IMG/VR virus record: IMGVR_UViG_3300030098_006630
Location: 1 to 64,000 of that record
Strand: one strand, 5' to 3'
DNA length: 64,000 nucleotides
Origin: a virus
Below, piece by piece: positions 40,065 through 50,600 of this stretch; position 1 is the stretch's first letter; every line of letters begins with the position of its first letter. Under the pieces are notes generated by a model that saw only the letters and a list, made by a program, of their open reading frames with translations, was not told the DNA's origin and did no database searches. The position numbers were made by a program, and so were the translations under genes.

Positions 40065-40358
40065 ATGTCAGCGCCTGATTTAGAAAATTGCCTGGATGCA
40101 GCTTTAGAAAATGTTAAAAATGATAGAGCCTTGGCTTTAACATTATTGACTGATCTAATGAAATATATTCAAGCAGAAGAGGCTCGACATAAGGAAGTGG
40201 GACTTACAGCAGCAAAATATCTTGAAACCCTTCAGCGCTCTAATGAACAATTGGTGAAGTTGTCTGGCTTGTTATACAAAAAGAATAATCAAGAAGTAGG
40301 GTTATCAGCCGACGATAAGGAAGATTTATATTCTCTTATTCAAAGCAATGAGGGCTAA
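40065..40358 (+). CDS. Small helical protein
   Basis: The 97-residue product is almost all alpha-helical, with heptad-like spacing (LTLLTDLMKYIQAEEARHKEV and YLETLQRSNEQLVKLSGLL). Such small helical proteins sit near the sigma factor in T4-like marine phages; a small-terminase-like or regulatory role is possible but not shown. It starts right after the sigma gene and precedes the large lysozyme gene by 2 nt. Confidence 0.55.
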   Translation: MSAPDLENCLDAALENVKNDRALALTLLTDLMKYIQAEEARHKEVGLTAAKYLETLQRSNEQLVKLSGLLYKKNNQEVGLSADDKEDLYSLIQSNEG

Positions 40359-40360
40359 AA

Positions 40361-43300
40361 ATGGGGACTAAATCTTTTCGTAGAGCGCTAGACGAACAAA
40401 GAAGAGGCGAGGATGGCTTAAGATTTGTCAGTCGAGCTTTAGATTTGCTAGCGCAGAAAGATGAGATTTTAGACCATGGACCTTTTCTCGCTTTTGTATT
40501 GCGCGTAGAGATACAAGAAGGCGCAAATCCTAAAACAAGCGATAATGATTGGTTATCTATGCTCCAAGCTCAAGAAGCCACTTATCAATCATCAGCCGGC
40601 GGCACCAACAAGCAAGGGAAGCTACCTAATCCCGTCAGAGGAATAAAGAAGATGATTGTGACCGCACGGGTCGCGAAAGATATCTTTCCACGAACGAAAA
40701 TAAGTTCAGCTCCTGGTTCGTTTCCTCAACCAGACATCCACGCATGGATTCCTTTCCCTCAACAATTTGGGAATATAACTGAAGTAGACGCCGTTTCTAA
40801 CTATTATATTTCTCAGCATACTCAATTTATTTCTGAGTCTGAATCTGTGTTTGAGTATGGAATCCCCGCCCCTGGAAGCTTGGTTCTGGTTGATTGGATA
40901 AAAAAAGGTCAAGATGGACCTCGTATGCCCATTTATAAGAAACCTTTACGAACGGGTCAATCGGGAACCAAATCGCTAAATCCTGATTGCGATAAAGAAA
41001 AAAATAAATCACAAACCAACCCTCCACCTGGTGGTAATAAAAAACAAAAAACACATCCTGGAAATAATAAAAAAGGCAAAGTGGCACCTCCACCGCCCGC
41101 CGGGTTTCGCAATTACCCTATATACAGTCACTTAACACCCCGTCTTCGCGGAAAAGGAATTATTCAGGGCAACGCTGCGAGCAAGAATTATTTTAAAAGC
41201 TCTCAAAGTCTTTTGAATAATATAAATTATCTTTTAGCTTCCATGCAGGTAATGCAATATTACGTTCAAGACCTGGCTTTATCAGGATGGATTCAAAAGC
41301 AATTTAAAATTTGTTCCACTTGGCCTGGTGTACGAGCGAAGGTATACTACACGGGAAACGGAGGAGCGACCTATAAGGGACACGCTAAAGCCTCTCAACA
41401 CAAAACAGGTAAAGCGGTAGATTTTGGGATTAAAATCTTTCCCGTAATAGATAAAAATAACGCTCAACATCAACAAATAATGACGGATTATGTTACCGCT
41501 CATCATAAGAGAAGTTTCATGAAGTGGCGCAAAAAACGAAAATCGCGAAGACGCATGTCTGATGCCGACGCCTCGATCGCCTTCGCAAAAAAAGGGGTAA
41601 AATTGAGCTATGATTTTGCTTATGCCGTCATAGCTTCTTTAGTTGTAAAAGGAAAAATTAAAGATGGAGGCTGGGGAACTTACAAAAATGGAAGTTCACG
41701 AACCGGCACCAATCGACCCGGTAAGACATATTACGATAGTTATAAAAATTTGTCTACCGTTCCAGTAGATTCTACTCATTGGGATTACAAGAGTAATCGT
41801 CGCTGGATGTGGGTGGCAGTTGGAAGTTCGAAACGAGTACATTGGTTTAAAAAATATTGGAAAGCATGGCGTAAAAAGAATAATTTAACGAAATCCCAAG
41901 CCTCAAAGATGAAACTTTGGATGAAATTTCAGATGGATTCTAATTTTACCACACCCCAGGTTGATAGTTGGTACAATGCTTTAACTGTTGGTGCTGGTGC
42001 TGCTTTTGGACAACCCATTCCATCTCCAGAGACAGTGTTAAAATATTGGACCGACAATAATTTAATTTTAAGAGTAAAACAGAAGCCGTATGATAAAAGC
42101 TCTTTAAAGATAAAGATCCCACCAGTGCTTCCAACACCGACTAGTACATCTCAAGTTCCGCCACCCGCATCAGCAACTCCGCCCGTGTCTACTGCTACTG
42201 TGATGCCTCCTCCCAAACAAGGACCTGGAACTACAGGAGCACAACATAGAGCAATGTCTATGGGCAACGTAGGAACTCCAGTAGGCGGTGGAGGTGGTGC
42301 AGCATCACCAGCCGCAGCCGCAGCAGCATCCGCAGGGGCAGGAGTAGGAAACACAGCGCCTGGAACGGCAGCATCTAAAGCAGGCGCAGCCGCCGCGAAG
42401 ATTGCAACCAAGACAACTCCCAAAAAATCTACCCCATCACAACCAAATGCCGAGTGTGAAGAAAGCCAGACAAAATCCACCTCTAAGAGTCAAACTTCAA
42501 AGAAAAATACAAATGCGAACAAAAATCAAATAGCACCTGGAAAATCTCAACCTGTAGCAAATGCTCCCGCAGGTACAATACAATATCCTTCTCAAAAATT
42601 AGAGTGGCAAAAGAAGAAATATAATACGGCTTTGAAAGCCACCATGTTGGTAATCCATGAAACAGGCAAATCTAAACCAGCTTACCACGTAGCTAAAGAA
42701 AACTTTGAACGCTCTCAAAAACGCAAAAAAGACGGCGCAGGGTGGATGCATTTTTATGGTGGTCGCGCAGGAGAAATTATTCAACAGCTCCCGACCAATT
42801 CTCCTGCTCTGCATGCCAACTGGGCTAGCACTAACGCTATTGGTTATGAAGTCTGTAATCTTGGTGCAATCTCATCCACATCATCACTTCTTAGTAAAAC
42901 CAAGATAAATAAACTAGGGTATAAGATTTTAGGACCCGAGGGTAACGTTGGAGGTAAATTAGGAAACGGCAAGGTAAAATCTTTGGGATTGTATCCTGGA
43001 AAAAACTACGCCCTTCCTGGTGAAAAACAATGTCTAAGAGTATGGGAAACAATCAAGTGGCTCGTAGGAACATCCAAACCTCATCCAGAATTAGCATTAA
43101 GTATTGTTTTCCCAGCGGTTCTTAACGATACAGCCAAAACCATCGGAACAGGATTGCACAGTTCAAAACTCGGCGGCTCTTCAAAAGAAAAGGTTTTTGT
43201 ATGGGGCAGGTTTAACCCACTTAAACCTCCTTTCTATAAAAATGGAAATTACATGTCTTCGTGGAAAAAAGGACAACCTTCTACTTTTGAAAGTCGATTG

Positions 43301-43666
43301 GCATGGAAAGTGGAGAAACCTTTCCAGCGCGGAATCGTAGGACATCATCGCTGGCAGGATAATGATGGGTGCTTTATAGAATTCTATTGCCTGGGGCGAG
43401 CATTAGGAATGACGTCGCCGGATGCATACTTCGCTGCTATTGGAGCCCTTGCAATGACTTCAGATAAGAATGCCACAGGCGCTAAAAATGTAACATTCTT
43501 GCCGGATTATAAAAAAGCCAACTATGTAAAGACCGGGCGAGATATTTGGGGTAATAATGGCGATATTAACTGGAAACAATGGATGAGCAGCATACCTCTG
43601 GCTCTTCCCAAAGACAGGGACAAGAAATACGAAACCGGAGTAGGAATTTATGAAAAATTTATTTAA
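40361..43666 (+). CDS. Tail-associated double peptidoglycan hydrolase: M15 peptidase plus amidase
   Basis: The 1101-residue protein has three parts. Residues about 1-300 are unrecognised and Pro/Lys-rich near 210-245. Residues about 320-480 hold GHAKASQHKTGKAVDF (His347, Asp354) and VDSTHWDY (His473), the zinc sites of an M15-type D-Ala-D-Ala carboxypeptidase/endolysin peptidase. After a Pro/Ala/Gly-rich linker (about 600-680) comes an Amidase_2 domain: TMLVIHETGK (His766), ALHANWASTNAIGYEV and GIVGHHRWQDNDGC (His995, Cys1004), like T7 lysozyme. It would cut both peptide cross-links and the amide bond between sugar and peptide, to open the cell wall during entry. It starts the baseplate and tail genes. 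Confidence 0.82.
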   Translation: MGTKSFRRALDEQRRGEDGLRFVSRALDLLAQKDEILDHGPFLAFVLRVEIQEGANPKTSDNDWLSMLQAQEATYQSSAGGTNKQGKLPNPVRGIKKMIVTARVAKDIFPRTKISSAPGSFPQPDIHAWIPFPQQFGNITEVDAVSNYYISQHTQFISESESVFEYGIPAPGSLVLVDWIKKGQDGPRMPIYKKPLRTGQSGTKSLNPDCDKEKNKSQTNPPPGGNKKQKTHPGNNKKGKVAPPPPAGFRNYPIYSHLTPRLRGKGIIQGNAASKNYFKSSQSLLNNINYLLASMQVMQYYVQDLALSGWIQKQFKICSTWPGVRAKVYYTGNGGATYKGHAKASQHKTGKAVDFGIKIFPVIDKNNAQHQQIMTDYVTAHHKRSFMKWRKKRKSRRRMSDADASIAFAKKGVKLSYDFAYAVIASLVVKGKIKDGGWGTYKNGSSRTGTNRPGKTYYDSYKNLSTVPVDSTHWDYKSNRRWMWVAVGSSKRVHWFKKYWKAWRKKNNLTKSQASKMKLWMKFQMDSNFTTPQVDSWYNALTVGAGAAFGQPIPSPETVLKYWTDNNLILRVKQKPYDKSSLKIKIPPVLPTPTSTSQVPPPASATPPVSTATVMPPPKQGPGTTGAQHRAMSMGNVGTPVGGGGGAASPAAAAAASAGAGVGNTAPGTAASKAGAAAAKIATKTTPKKSTPSQPNAECEESQTKSTSKSQTSKKNTNANKNQIAPGKSQPVANAPAGTIQYPSQKLEWQKKKYNTALKATMLVIHETGKSKPAYHVAKENFERSQKRKKDGAGWMHFYGGRAGEIIQQLPTNSPALHANWASTNAIGYEVCNLGAISSTSSLLSKTKINKLGYKILGPEGNVGGKLGNGKVKSLGLYPGKNYALPGEKQCLRVWETIKWLVGTSKPHPELALSIVFPAVLNDTAKTIGTGLHSSKLGGSSKEKVFVWGRFNPLKPPFYKNGNYMSSWKKGQPSTFESRLAWKVEKPFQRGIVGHHRWQDNDGCFIEFYCLGRALGMTSPDAYFAAIGALAMTSDKNATGAKNVTFLPDYKKANYVKTGRDIWGNNGDINWKQWMSSIPLALPKDRDKKYETGVGIYEKFI
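42130..42425 (+). repeat. Pro/Ala/Gly-rich low-complexity linker inside the hydrolase gene
   Basis: This stretch encodes the segment running from PTPTSTSQVPPP through GGGGGAASPAAAAAASAGAG to AAAAKIATKTT. The DNA is GC-rich compared with its neighbours and has simple repeats. It is a flexible linker between the M15 and amidase parts. It also makes a long but false open frame on the minus strand. Confidence 0.75.
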
Positions 43667-43683
43667 TATAAAGGAACTTCAAC

Positions 43684-44634
43684 ATGGTCGAATTTAAACA
43701 AAACAACCCTTACGAAGGAATGGCAGAGCCCGAAAAGACAAATTTTTCCAGTCTTAATTCAAGCACAATACCACACCAGACTGGGATTGCGGGAGCCGAA
43801 TTAAAAGAAGCAATCGCGAGATTTAATCAGCTTCCTTGCGAGAAAGTTATTAAAGGAAAAAATGATGCTTTTATTGTACTAGGGAGAGACCGTACAGGAA
43901 CTGCCCTACAAGGTAAAGGAATGGAGGGTGCACCAAAAAGCTCTGCTATCGACCTAGTGGTAGGTCGCTGGGGCGGCGCAGTGCCTGAAACGGATGCCGC
44001 CAATGAACACCTATATTTAGATCCTGAGTTTCATGAAGACGCAGCTCGAATATACATTTCTCAAAACACAGATATCGACAAAAGTTTCGGACTGGCTGAT
44101 GGAAAAGTTGGACATTACACTGACCGCTCCGCCATCGCGCTAAAGGCTGACGGCGTAAGAATAATTTCTAGAGAGGGAATAAAGTTAATCACTAAAAATG
44201 TGCCCGATATTGACGAAAAAAATTCAAAAAATATGTCCATTGAGGTCCCTCAGTTTGGAATCGATTTGATTGCCAACAATAATGATGAAGATTTGCAGCC
44301 GTTGGTTAAAGGAAAAAATCTTGTTTTAGGTCTGAGGTCTTTAACTCGACATATCCATGCTTTAAATAACATAGTAAAGAATTTTTTAATATTTCAAATG
44401 AAATTCAATAGAGCAGTACAAGATCATGTACATGTAAGCCCTTTTTGGGGGGATGAGTGCGCTCCATCGGATAATTTAAGCATGTTTGATGGACCTATAA
44501 ACATGAAAAGCTTGCAAGAAATTGTGGATGAGGACACAAAAAAGTTCAAACGCAATTTGATTGGCTTTGAACTAAAGTATCTTAAAGATAGCGGTAAGAA
44601 ATACATTAATAGTGAATATAACAATACAAATTAA
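43684..44634 (+). CDS. Probable baseplate or tail protein
   Basis: The 316-residue protein has no signal peptide or known enzyme motif. Residues about 60-180 have repeated strand-rich blocks (DAFIVLGRDRTGTALQGKG, SAIALKADGVRIISREGIKLIT), suggesting a beta-rich virion protein such as a hub or spike accessory. The C-terminal half has helices and His/Trp-rich HVHVSPFWGDEC. It sits between the tail hydrolase and the giant gene, so a baseplate part is likely. AAAGGAA precedes ATG 43684. Confidence 0.6.
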   Translation: MVEFKQNNPYEGMAEPEKTNFSSLNSSTIPHQTGIAGAELKEAIARFNQLPCEKVIKGKNDAFIVLGRDRTGTALQGKGMEGAPKSSAIDLVVGRWGGAVPETDAANEHLYLDPEFHEDAARIYISQNTDIDKSFGLADGKVGHYTDRSAIALKADGVRIISREGIKLITKNVPDIDEKNSKNMSIEVPQFGIDLIANNNDEDLQPLVKGKNLVLGLRSLTRHIHALNNIVKNFLIFQMKFNRAVQDHVHVSPFWGDECAPSDNLSMFDGPINMKSLQEIVDEDTKKFKRNLIGFELKYLKDSGKKYINSEYNNTN

Positions 44635-44677
44635 TTATTTTATGATATATAATGAAATTACTAAGTTAGGATAAACA
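44635..44677 (+). promoter_or_regulatory. AT-rich gap before the giant gene
   Basis: The 43-nt gap has TATGATATATAATG and then TTAGGATAA as a ribosome site before ATG 44678. The AT-rich part could be a late promoter for the giant protein and downstream baseplate genes, fitting the gp55-like sigma encoded 5 kb upstream. It cannot be confirmed by eye. Confidence 0.35.
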
Positions 44678-47600
44678 ATGGCAGAAATATTAGATTTTCT
44701 TGATAAACGAGTCACCAAAATAGAGGGCGAGTATGGAAACATGCTAGAGGTTTCTGAATACACCCCCGAAGAGACTGCGGATAAATATTATATCTACGAC
44801 ATAGGATTCGAGGAAGATACTGGACCCGTAGTGAACGCTTCTGATAATTTAAATTATTGGTTCTCGCAAGATTCTACAGATGCTAAAGCCCCATATCATT
44901 TGAAAAATTATACTTTAGTGGCGTGGGATGGGGTTAGATATTTTCTTAACAATAGTGAAAATAGATGGGTCGGAAAAATTACCGTAGTTGATAAAAGTAA
45001 AGAATATGCTAGACAACCCGAGGAGCCAGATTATTTAAAAGATTTTAGCGGAGGCTGGTCAACTGTCGAAGATATACCTGATTTTGATAAACAAGACAGT
45101 TTCTGGAAAAATACCTGGTACGAGCCTACTGTCGTCCCAGATGCTAAAATTTTAAGAACGATAGGCAAGCCAACCAGGGGCGTTGAATATTGGATAGATC
45201 TTAGCAAGATGCTTACCGTAGGACCAAGTGACTTTCAAGAAAGCAATTCTTTGGTAGTAAAAGATGTCATATTAGACAATGCAGAGGATTTAGAGTCCTT
45301 AGATCGTTCTACTCCTTGGCGAGACTCGCCAGACAATACAATATATCAGGATACTTTAAATTATTATGTTCATGTAAATTCGTATAAAAAAACTATCCCG
45401 CTTGAATCTCAAGATGCAGACCGCAAGAAATTTTTTCGGCAATTTGTTATCAATGCAGTAGAGGTCTTAGCAGACAAGCAACACAGAAACATTTCTCAAG
45501 CAAATGCAGAATCAATAGCCAATTATCTTGTAAAGTTGCCCCGAAAGGACGTTTTTACTACCAGTATAAAACCGAGACCTAATTCATTTTGGAAAGCCTT
45601 GGTTAAAATACCGAGAGCATATATTGATCCTTATGAAATTGTTCCAAAGGTTCAATCTACGCATGTAGGAGTCTTTAGATCTTGGCACGACTTAGAAGAA
45701 AGTTATAAGAAAGTAATTAAATATTTCAATAAGTTAATCCCTCTTGTTGAACAAAACACCGTCAGATTAGACATGAAGCAGGAAATAAAATTTTTAGAAA
45801 AGGTGTGGACTAATCTTGCATCTATTAAACAAGCTCCTGTACTTCAAGAAGGCACTATTAGATACTATGGCGCTAAACAACCATCTAATATTCAAATAAC
45901 TGATGATACAATCGTAAAATTTGCGTTCAACAGGCGTAATAATTTTTCTCTTGAAAATATAGAAATTGTGAATCAAATGGAAGGCTCCGGCGTCGTAAGT
46001 ATTACTGAACGAATTTTACGAGCAATGATAGATCTCAATAAATCTGGCATTAAAAATAATGACGTTTTTAAACGAGCCCGAACAATGATTTATTTGATGA
46101 ATTTAGATCTCATGGCTCGCGACATAGATGATAAGGCTTTCGGTGGAGAAAACAAATGGATTGATTTTTTGTTCAAATACACCTACAAAATGCCTGATTT
46201 TCTTCCTTCTAACACTGACTTTGATAAAATAAATTTTCAAAATAATGAAGTGACATCGTTCTTAAACAAGATAGACCGAGCTTTAGACGGACCAAAGACT
46301 TTATTTTCCAACAACAAAATAATGAGAGAAATATCTCCCGATGTTAGGGGGCTTTTAGCAGACGTTAAAAAGTCGGTCTATTCCAAGATAGAAGATCCTA
46401 CTTTACAAAAAATATTTCAGACAATCGATGGGGTTAATTCGTTAGAATCTTTATATAGCGATGTACTAAACAAGGCACCTATTGATAAGCTAATAGAAAT
46501 GGGAAGACAAGTTGCAGACCCTATAGCTAAGCAGCAAATGTTTATGAAGAAGTCGTCACTCTTAAAGTCCCAAGCAAGGCTAAGCGAAGGGCGTTTGGAA
46601 AATTTAAGAGGGAAAAAATCTTTACGCAAAGTGCAGGTTACAACACCTCAAGAGAAAGCCATCACGGACCTTACCGGGCAACAGCCCGACATGATTATGA
46701 AGGCTATTGAGGAGCTTTTTGTAGAGGGCTTGTGTAATAATATAAAACACATTATCAAGACCATTAGGAGAATGGCATTTTCTCCTACCACCACTCAAGA
46801 TACGAAAGATTTTGGAAAGCTTAATATTCAAGATACTGTAAAAGAAAGTCAAGATGAAATAATAAAAAATATCTTGAATTCCATACCCGAGGGAAAAGAT
46901 TTAGATTTATTTGATGTCAAAAAGATACTTACAATAATTTCAGAAAATTGCATTCCTAGAGAGATTGTGGCTCTTGTCGAAGGTGAGGCTTCCTTACCTG
47001 TTTTAGAGATTTTAGGATACTTGATCGGTTATGAGTTTCCCATTCTAGGAGCGAGGCTCGATAGTGTTTATGATATAGAAGAGTTTTTAGCGTTGATATT
47101 GAAGCCATTAAGAGAGCAAATAATTCAAGCTACTGCCAAAATCGAGCTGGACCGAAAAGATGAAGAAGAAAAGGCTACCTATTGTGCGCCTGATTATGAA
47201 GAAGTGACTAATCATCTCGTAGACCGCTTCCCTGAAGATATTGCTAGAGCAGCTATGGACGGCGAAAAAAGCAGCAAGATTGATTTTTTAAATCTCTTGA
47301 ATGACATCGACAGTGCACTTAATAAAGATATAAATGAATTTATTTTTGGAAATAAGCTGGATTCAATTTTAAATCAAATTATGACAGAAGATCAAGGTTC
47401 TTCTTTTCTCACTAGCATGGTTATAGAGAGCTTTTTCTCTCCTTTCATAAGAAATTTTTCTATCGAGGGTTTAAATATTTCAACTTTCTTCTTAGAACCG
47501 CAGCTGGTAGATAAAAACCCTTCAGATACCACCTCTAGAACAGTTTCCCCTCCTGAAATTACATCTAGAATTGGGGAATTGACAGCGGAAAGAGATTCTT

Positions 47601-50600
47601 TAGTTTTAAAGAGAGACTCTTTAGATAAAGACGATAACAAAGCACAACGAAAGAAACTAAAAGAACAAATCGACAATATAAATTCTTTTTTAGAAGCAAC
47701 TACGAATTCCAAAAAAGTTGTCTTGGGATTAAAAAATAGAGTACAATTTTTAAAAGACGTATTTGCAGAAGGGGTAGGTACATGGACAAGAACCTCGACA
47801 GACCCCATAACATATATTCTATCTATCCCTCTTACACAAGAAGACGAAGCCGGAACTTCCAGTTTTATAGAAATGAAGATATATCCGATGGAGGAGGTTT
47901 ATCAAATAGATCCTGATAAACCTTTAGCTTATGATGCTTCCTGGAAGAAGCCTGGTAATTTTCAAGAAAAAGATTCAGTTAGGATAGAAATAAGAGCAGT
48001 TATTACTGACACAGTAGTTGTAGAAAGTAGCAGCATCATAAACACTCGTGAATTATCTATATATGACTTCATATCCAACGACGATACCGGACATACCATT
48101 CAAGCTTCTGCTTTCTCTAACATTATTAAGGCGCAGATAAAAGATTATTTTCCTGACTATATCTGGACAGAGGGTTTAGGAGAAGAAGAAGAACTTGATG
48201 TAGGAAACGCATATAAACTTCAACAGTTGATAAATGATTTTAAAAGTTATTTATTTGATCTGCTAAACCAGCAATTATTAAAACTTGTATCTAAAGAAGC
48301 CTCCAAGTCTTCCTTTTTTAAAGAAAGCGTACTGTCACAACTTAGGATTGCTTCATTACCAGGAGATGCAGAAGCAGGACCTCCTCCTCTCTGCGGCGAA
48401 GAATATAGTGAAGAAGTGGTTCCGCCCGCAGACAGGTCGTTGTTCCCAGAGCTTTTTGATTTAGATGATATTGTAGAAAATGTTAAGACTCGAAAAACGT
48501 ATTTTGATGTTTTGGCTGCGACTGGTCACACAGGGGGCGTCCCCAATCGCTCGTCTTTAGATAATGCAATAATTTTTGAATCTTTAGAATTGCTAATGCA
48601 AGTAATTTGCTTAGAGTTTTTACTTAGTGGAATATCCATCTATGGCGAGGTTAGCTTAGAAACTTTTATAAAAGAAAAAAATAATTTTAAAATTTTGCAA
48701 GATGTTTTAGATTTTTCTCTTGAAAGCCTTGGTGGCGACTTTACTGGAGCTTTCTATAATGTTGTAGATGAATATGCTACTCTTCGACAAGAAGTGGCTT
48801 TTGAGGCATCTGTTATGCCGCCTATGCCTCTTTTTGCACCTGCAACACCGGACGGTAGCATTACTCCTTCAGTTAGAGATGAAATAGTGAAATTTTGTCT
48901 TACCGAGGCTTTGGAAGAAATCTTTCCCATCTTCCAAAGCATTGTTCAGGTTTTTTCTGCTAGTGATAAATTATCGGCTAATGAGTTGTTAGATATTGTT
49001 CCAAATATGGACACCGCCCCACAAACCATATCAAATACAGTAAGATTTGATTTTAATGACGAAAAAATAAAAGATGTGTATGATTTTGGAGGAATCGTAG
49101 TAGAGAAGTATATTAAAGCCATCTACACGCCCCCCGCAGGACTAGAAGATAAAAGCTGGTATCACCCTGCTCATTCTGCCTTGCACAAAATGCTAATAAT
49201 AGATCCTCAAACTCCTTCTTCTTATGTTCAAGATGAATCTGGTCAATGGATTGAGAAAGAAGGCTCTCCTGTGAGCGCAGCCAGAAATATAAAAATTGAG
49301 GAATGGTTAGCAAGTAGAAATCAAGAATTGAACCTTAATCAAAACCCTCCTTACATGGCAGGGGTATCGTGGGAAAGTAAAAAGAAAGCCGAACGATTAA
49401 AGTCTTGGTTAGATATATTCTCTGAACAAGGATTGGAAGGAATTGAAAAGCTTAATATTGCGGGTTATCAAGAATTTGTAATTGAGTTAAACGCTTTTGA
49501 TTATTCGTCGCTAAAAAACAACGAATTTTATCCTATCGGAGGCAAAACAGGTGTTGTAAATTTAAAATCTTTTGAGTTGCTTCAACAACAAATTAATGAT
49601 TATAATGCCCCTTTTATAGAAGAGTCACAAGACAAATTGGATCTTTTAACCAGCGCTTCGACATTTAAGAATAATTTTTTAGCTCTAAAACAAGAAAAAG
49701 AACTTCATCTTTTAACGCTAGAAACTTTAGGCGCTCAGCTGGATGAATACTTAATGGACTACTTAAACACATTTAGAGACGATGGCGCTAACAAAGGAAA
49801 AGAATATATTGTTCAACACGGAACGTTCACGTTCGACGCAGAACCTTCAATGGATGAAGACCCTAGAATTTTTTCGGATAAAGTTATATTTGAATGGATC
49901 TCGGGAGATTCGCCTTATTATCATTCTTTAACAAAAATATTAGAAGGAGGACCAGTACAAAAAAATACTGAAGAGTGGTGGGGGTTAGAATATCCTGGAT
50001 ATGAATTGGCTCAAAAATACTGGACAGCTGTTCTTGCTATGACTGGTCTACAACAAAATGCATGGCTTGTATCAGGTTATGATATGGACACGGTGACAAA
50101 TCTTTTCAAAGCTCAGATGGAAAGTTATCTTAAAGGTGATAAATACATGGCAGAGAATGACCCGTTTCTTTTTGGTCACGTAAAAAAATTACAACAATTC
50201 TTTTTTCTAAATCCTCTTTTTGGCAAGATGATTTCTACCCTTGTAGGTGGAGCTTACTATTCTGATTACACCGGTTTTGAAAACTCAACCGCCGCCGGAG
50301 ATCTTTTTGATCCAGCGGGAATTCTTGGAGGAATATCTAGTTTAATTCAAGCTGTTGATAATCAAGGAACTGAAGCCTATACTGACGACCTGGAGCAAGG
50401 AGGAATGGCAGAGACGACTTCTGTCTCAACTTCTTACTATGATGGATTGATAGAGTATTATGAGAATAGAATAGATCCTATCTGGCGCAAATGGAGCGAA
50501 ACTCTCCATTATCTCTTAAACCCTCCAGAGGCAGCTTTAGAGAAATTTAATTACTGGGACACTCAAAAGAAAATAACTGAAAAAAGAATAGAATGGTTCG

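Noticed and set aside
42151-42480. Long minus-strand open frame rich in Ala, Pro and Gly
   Set aside because: It is the mirror of the low-complexity linker in the hydrolase gene on the plus strand, with no ribosome site.
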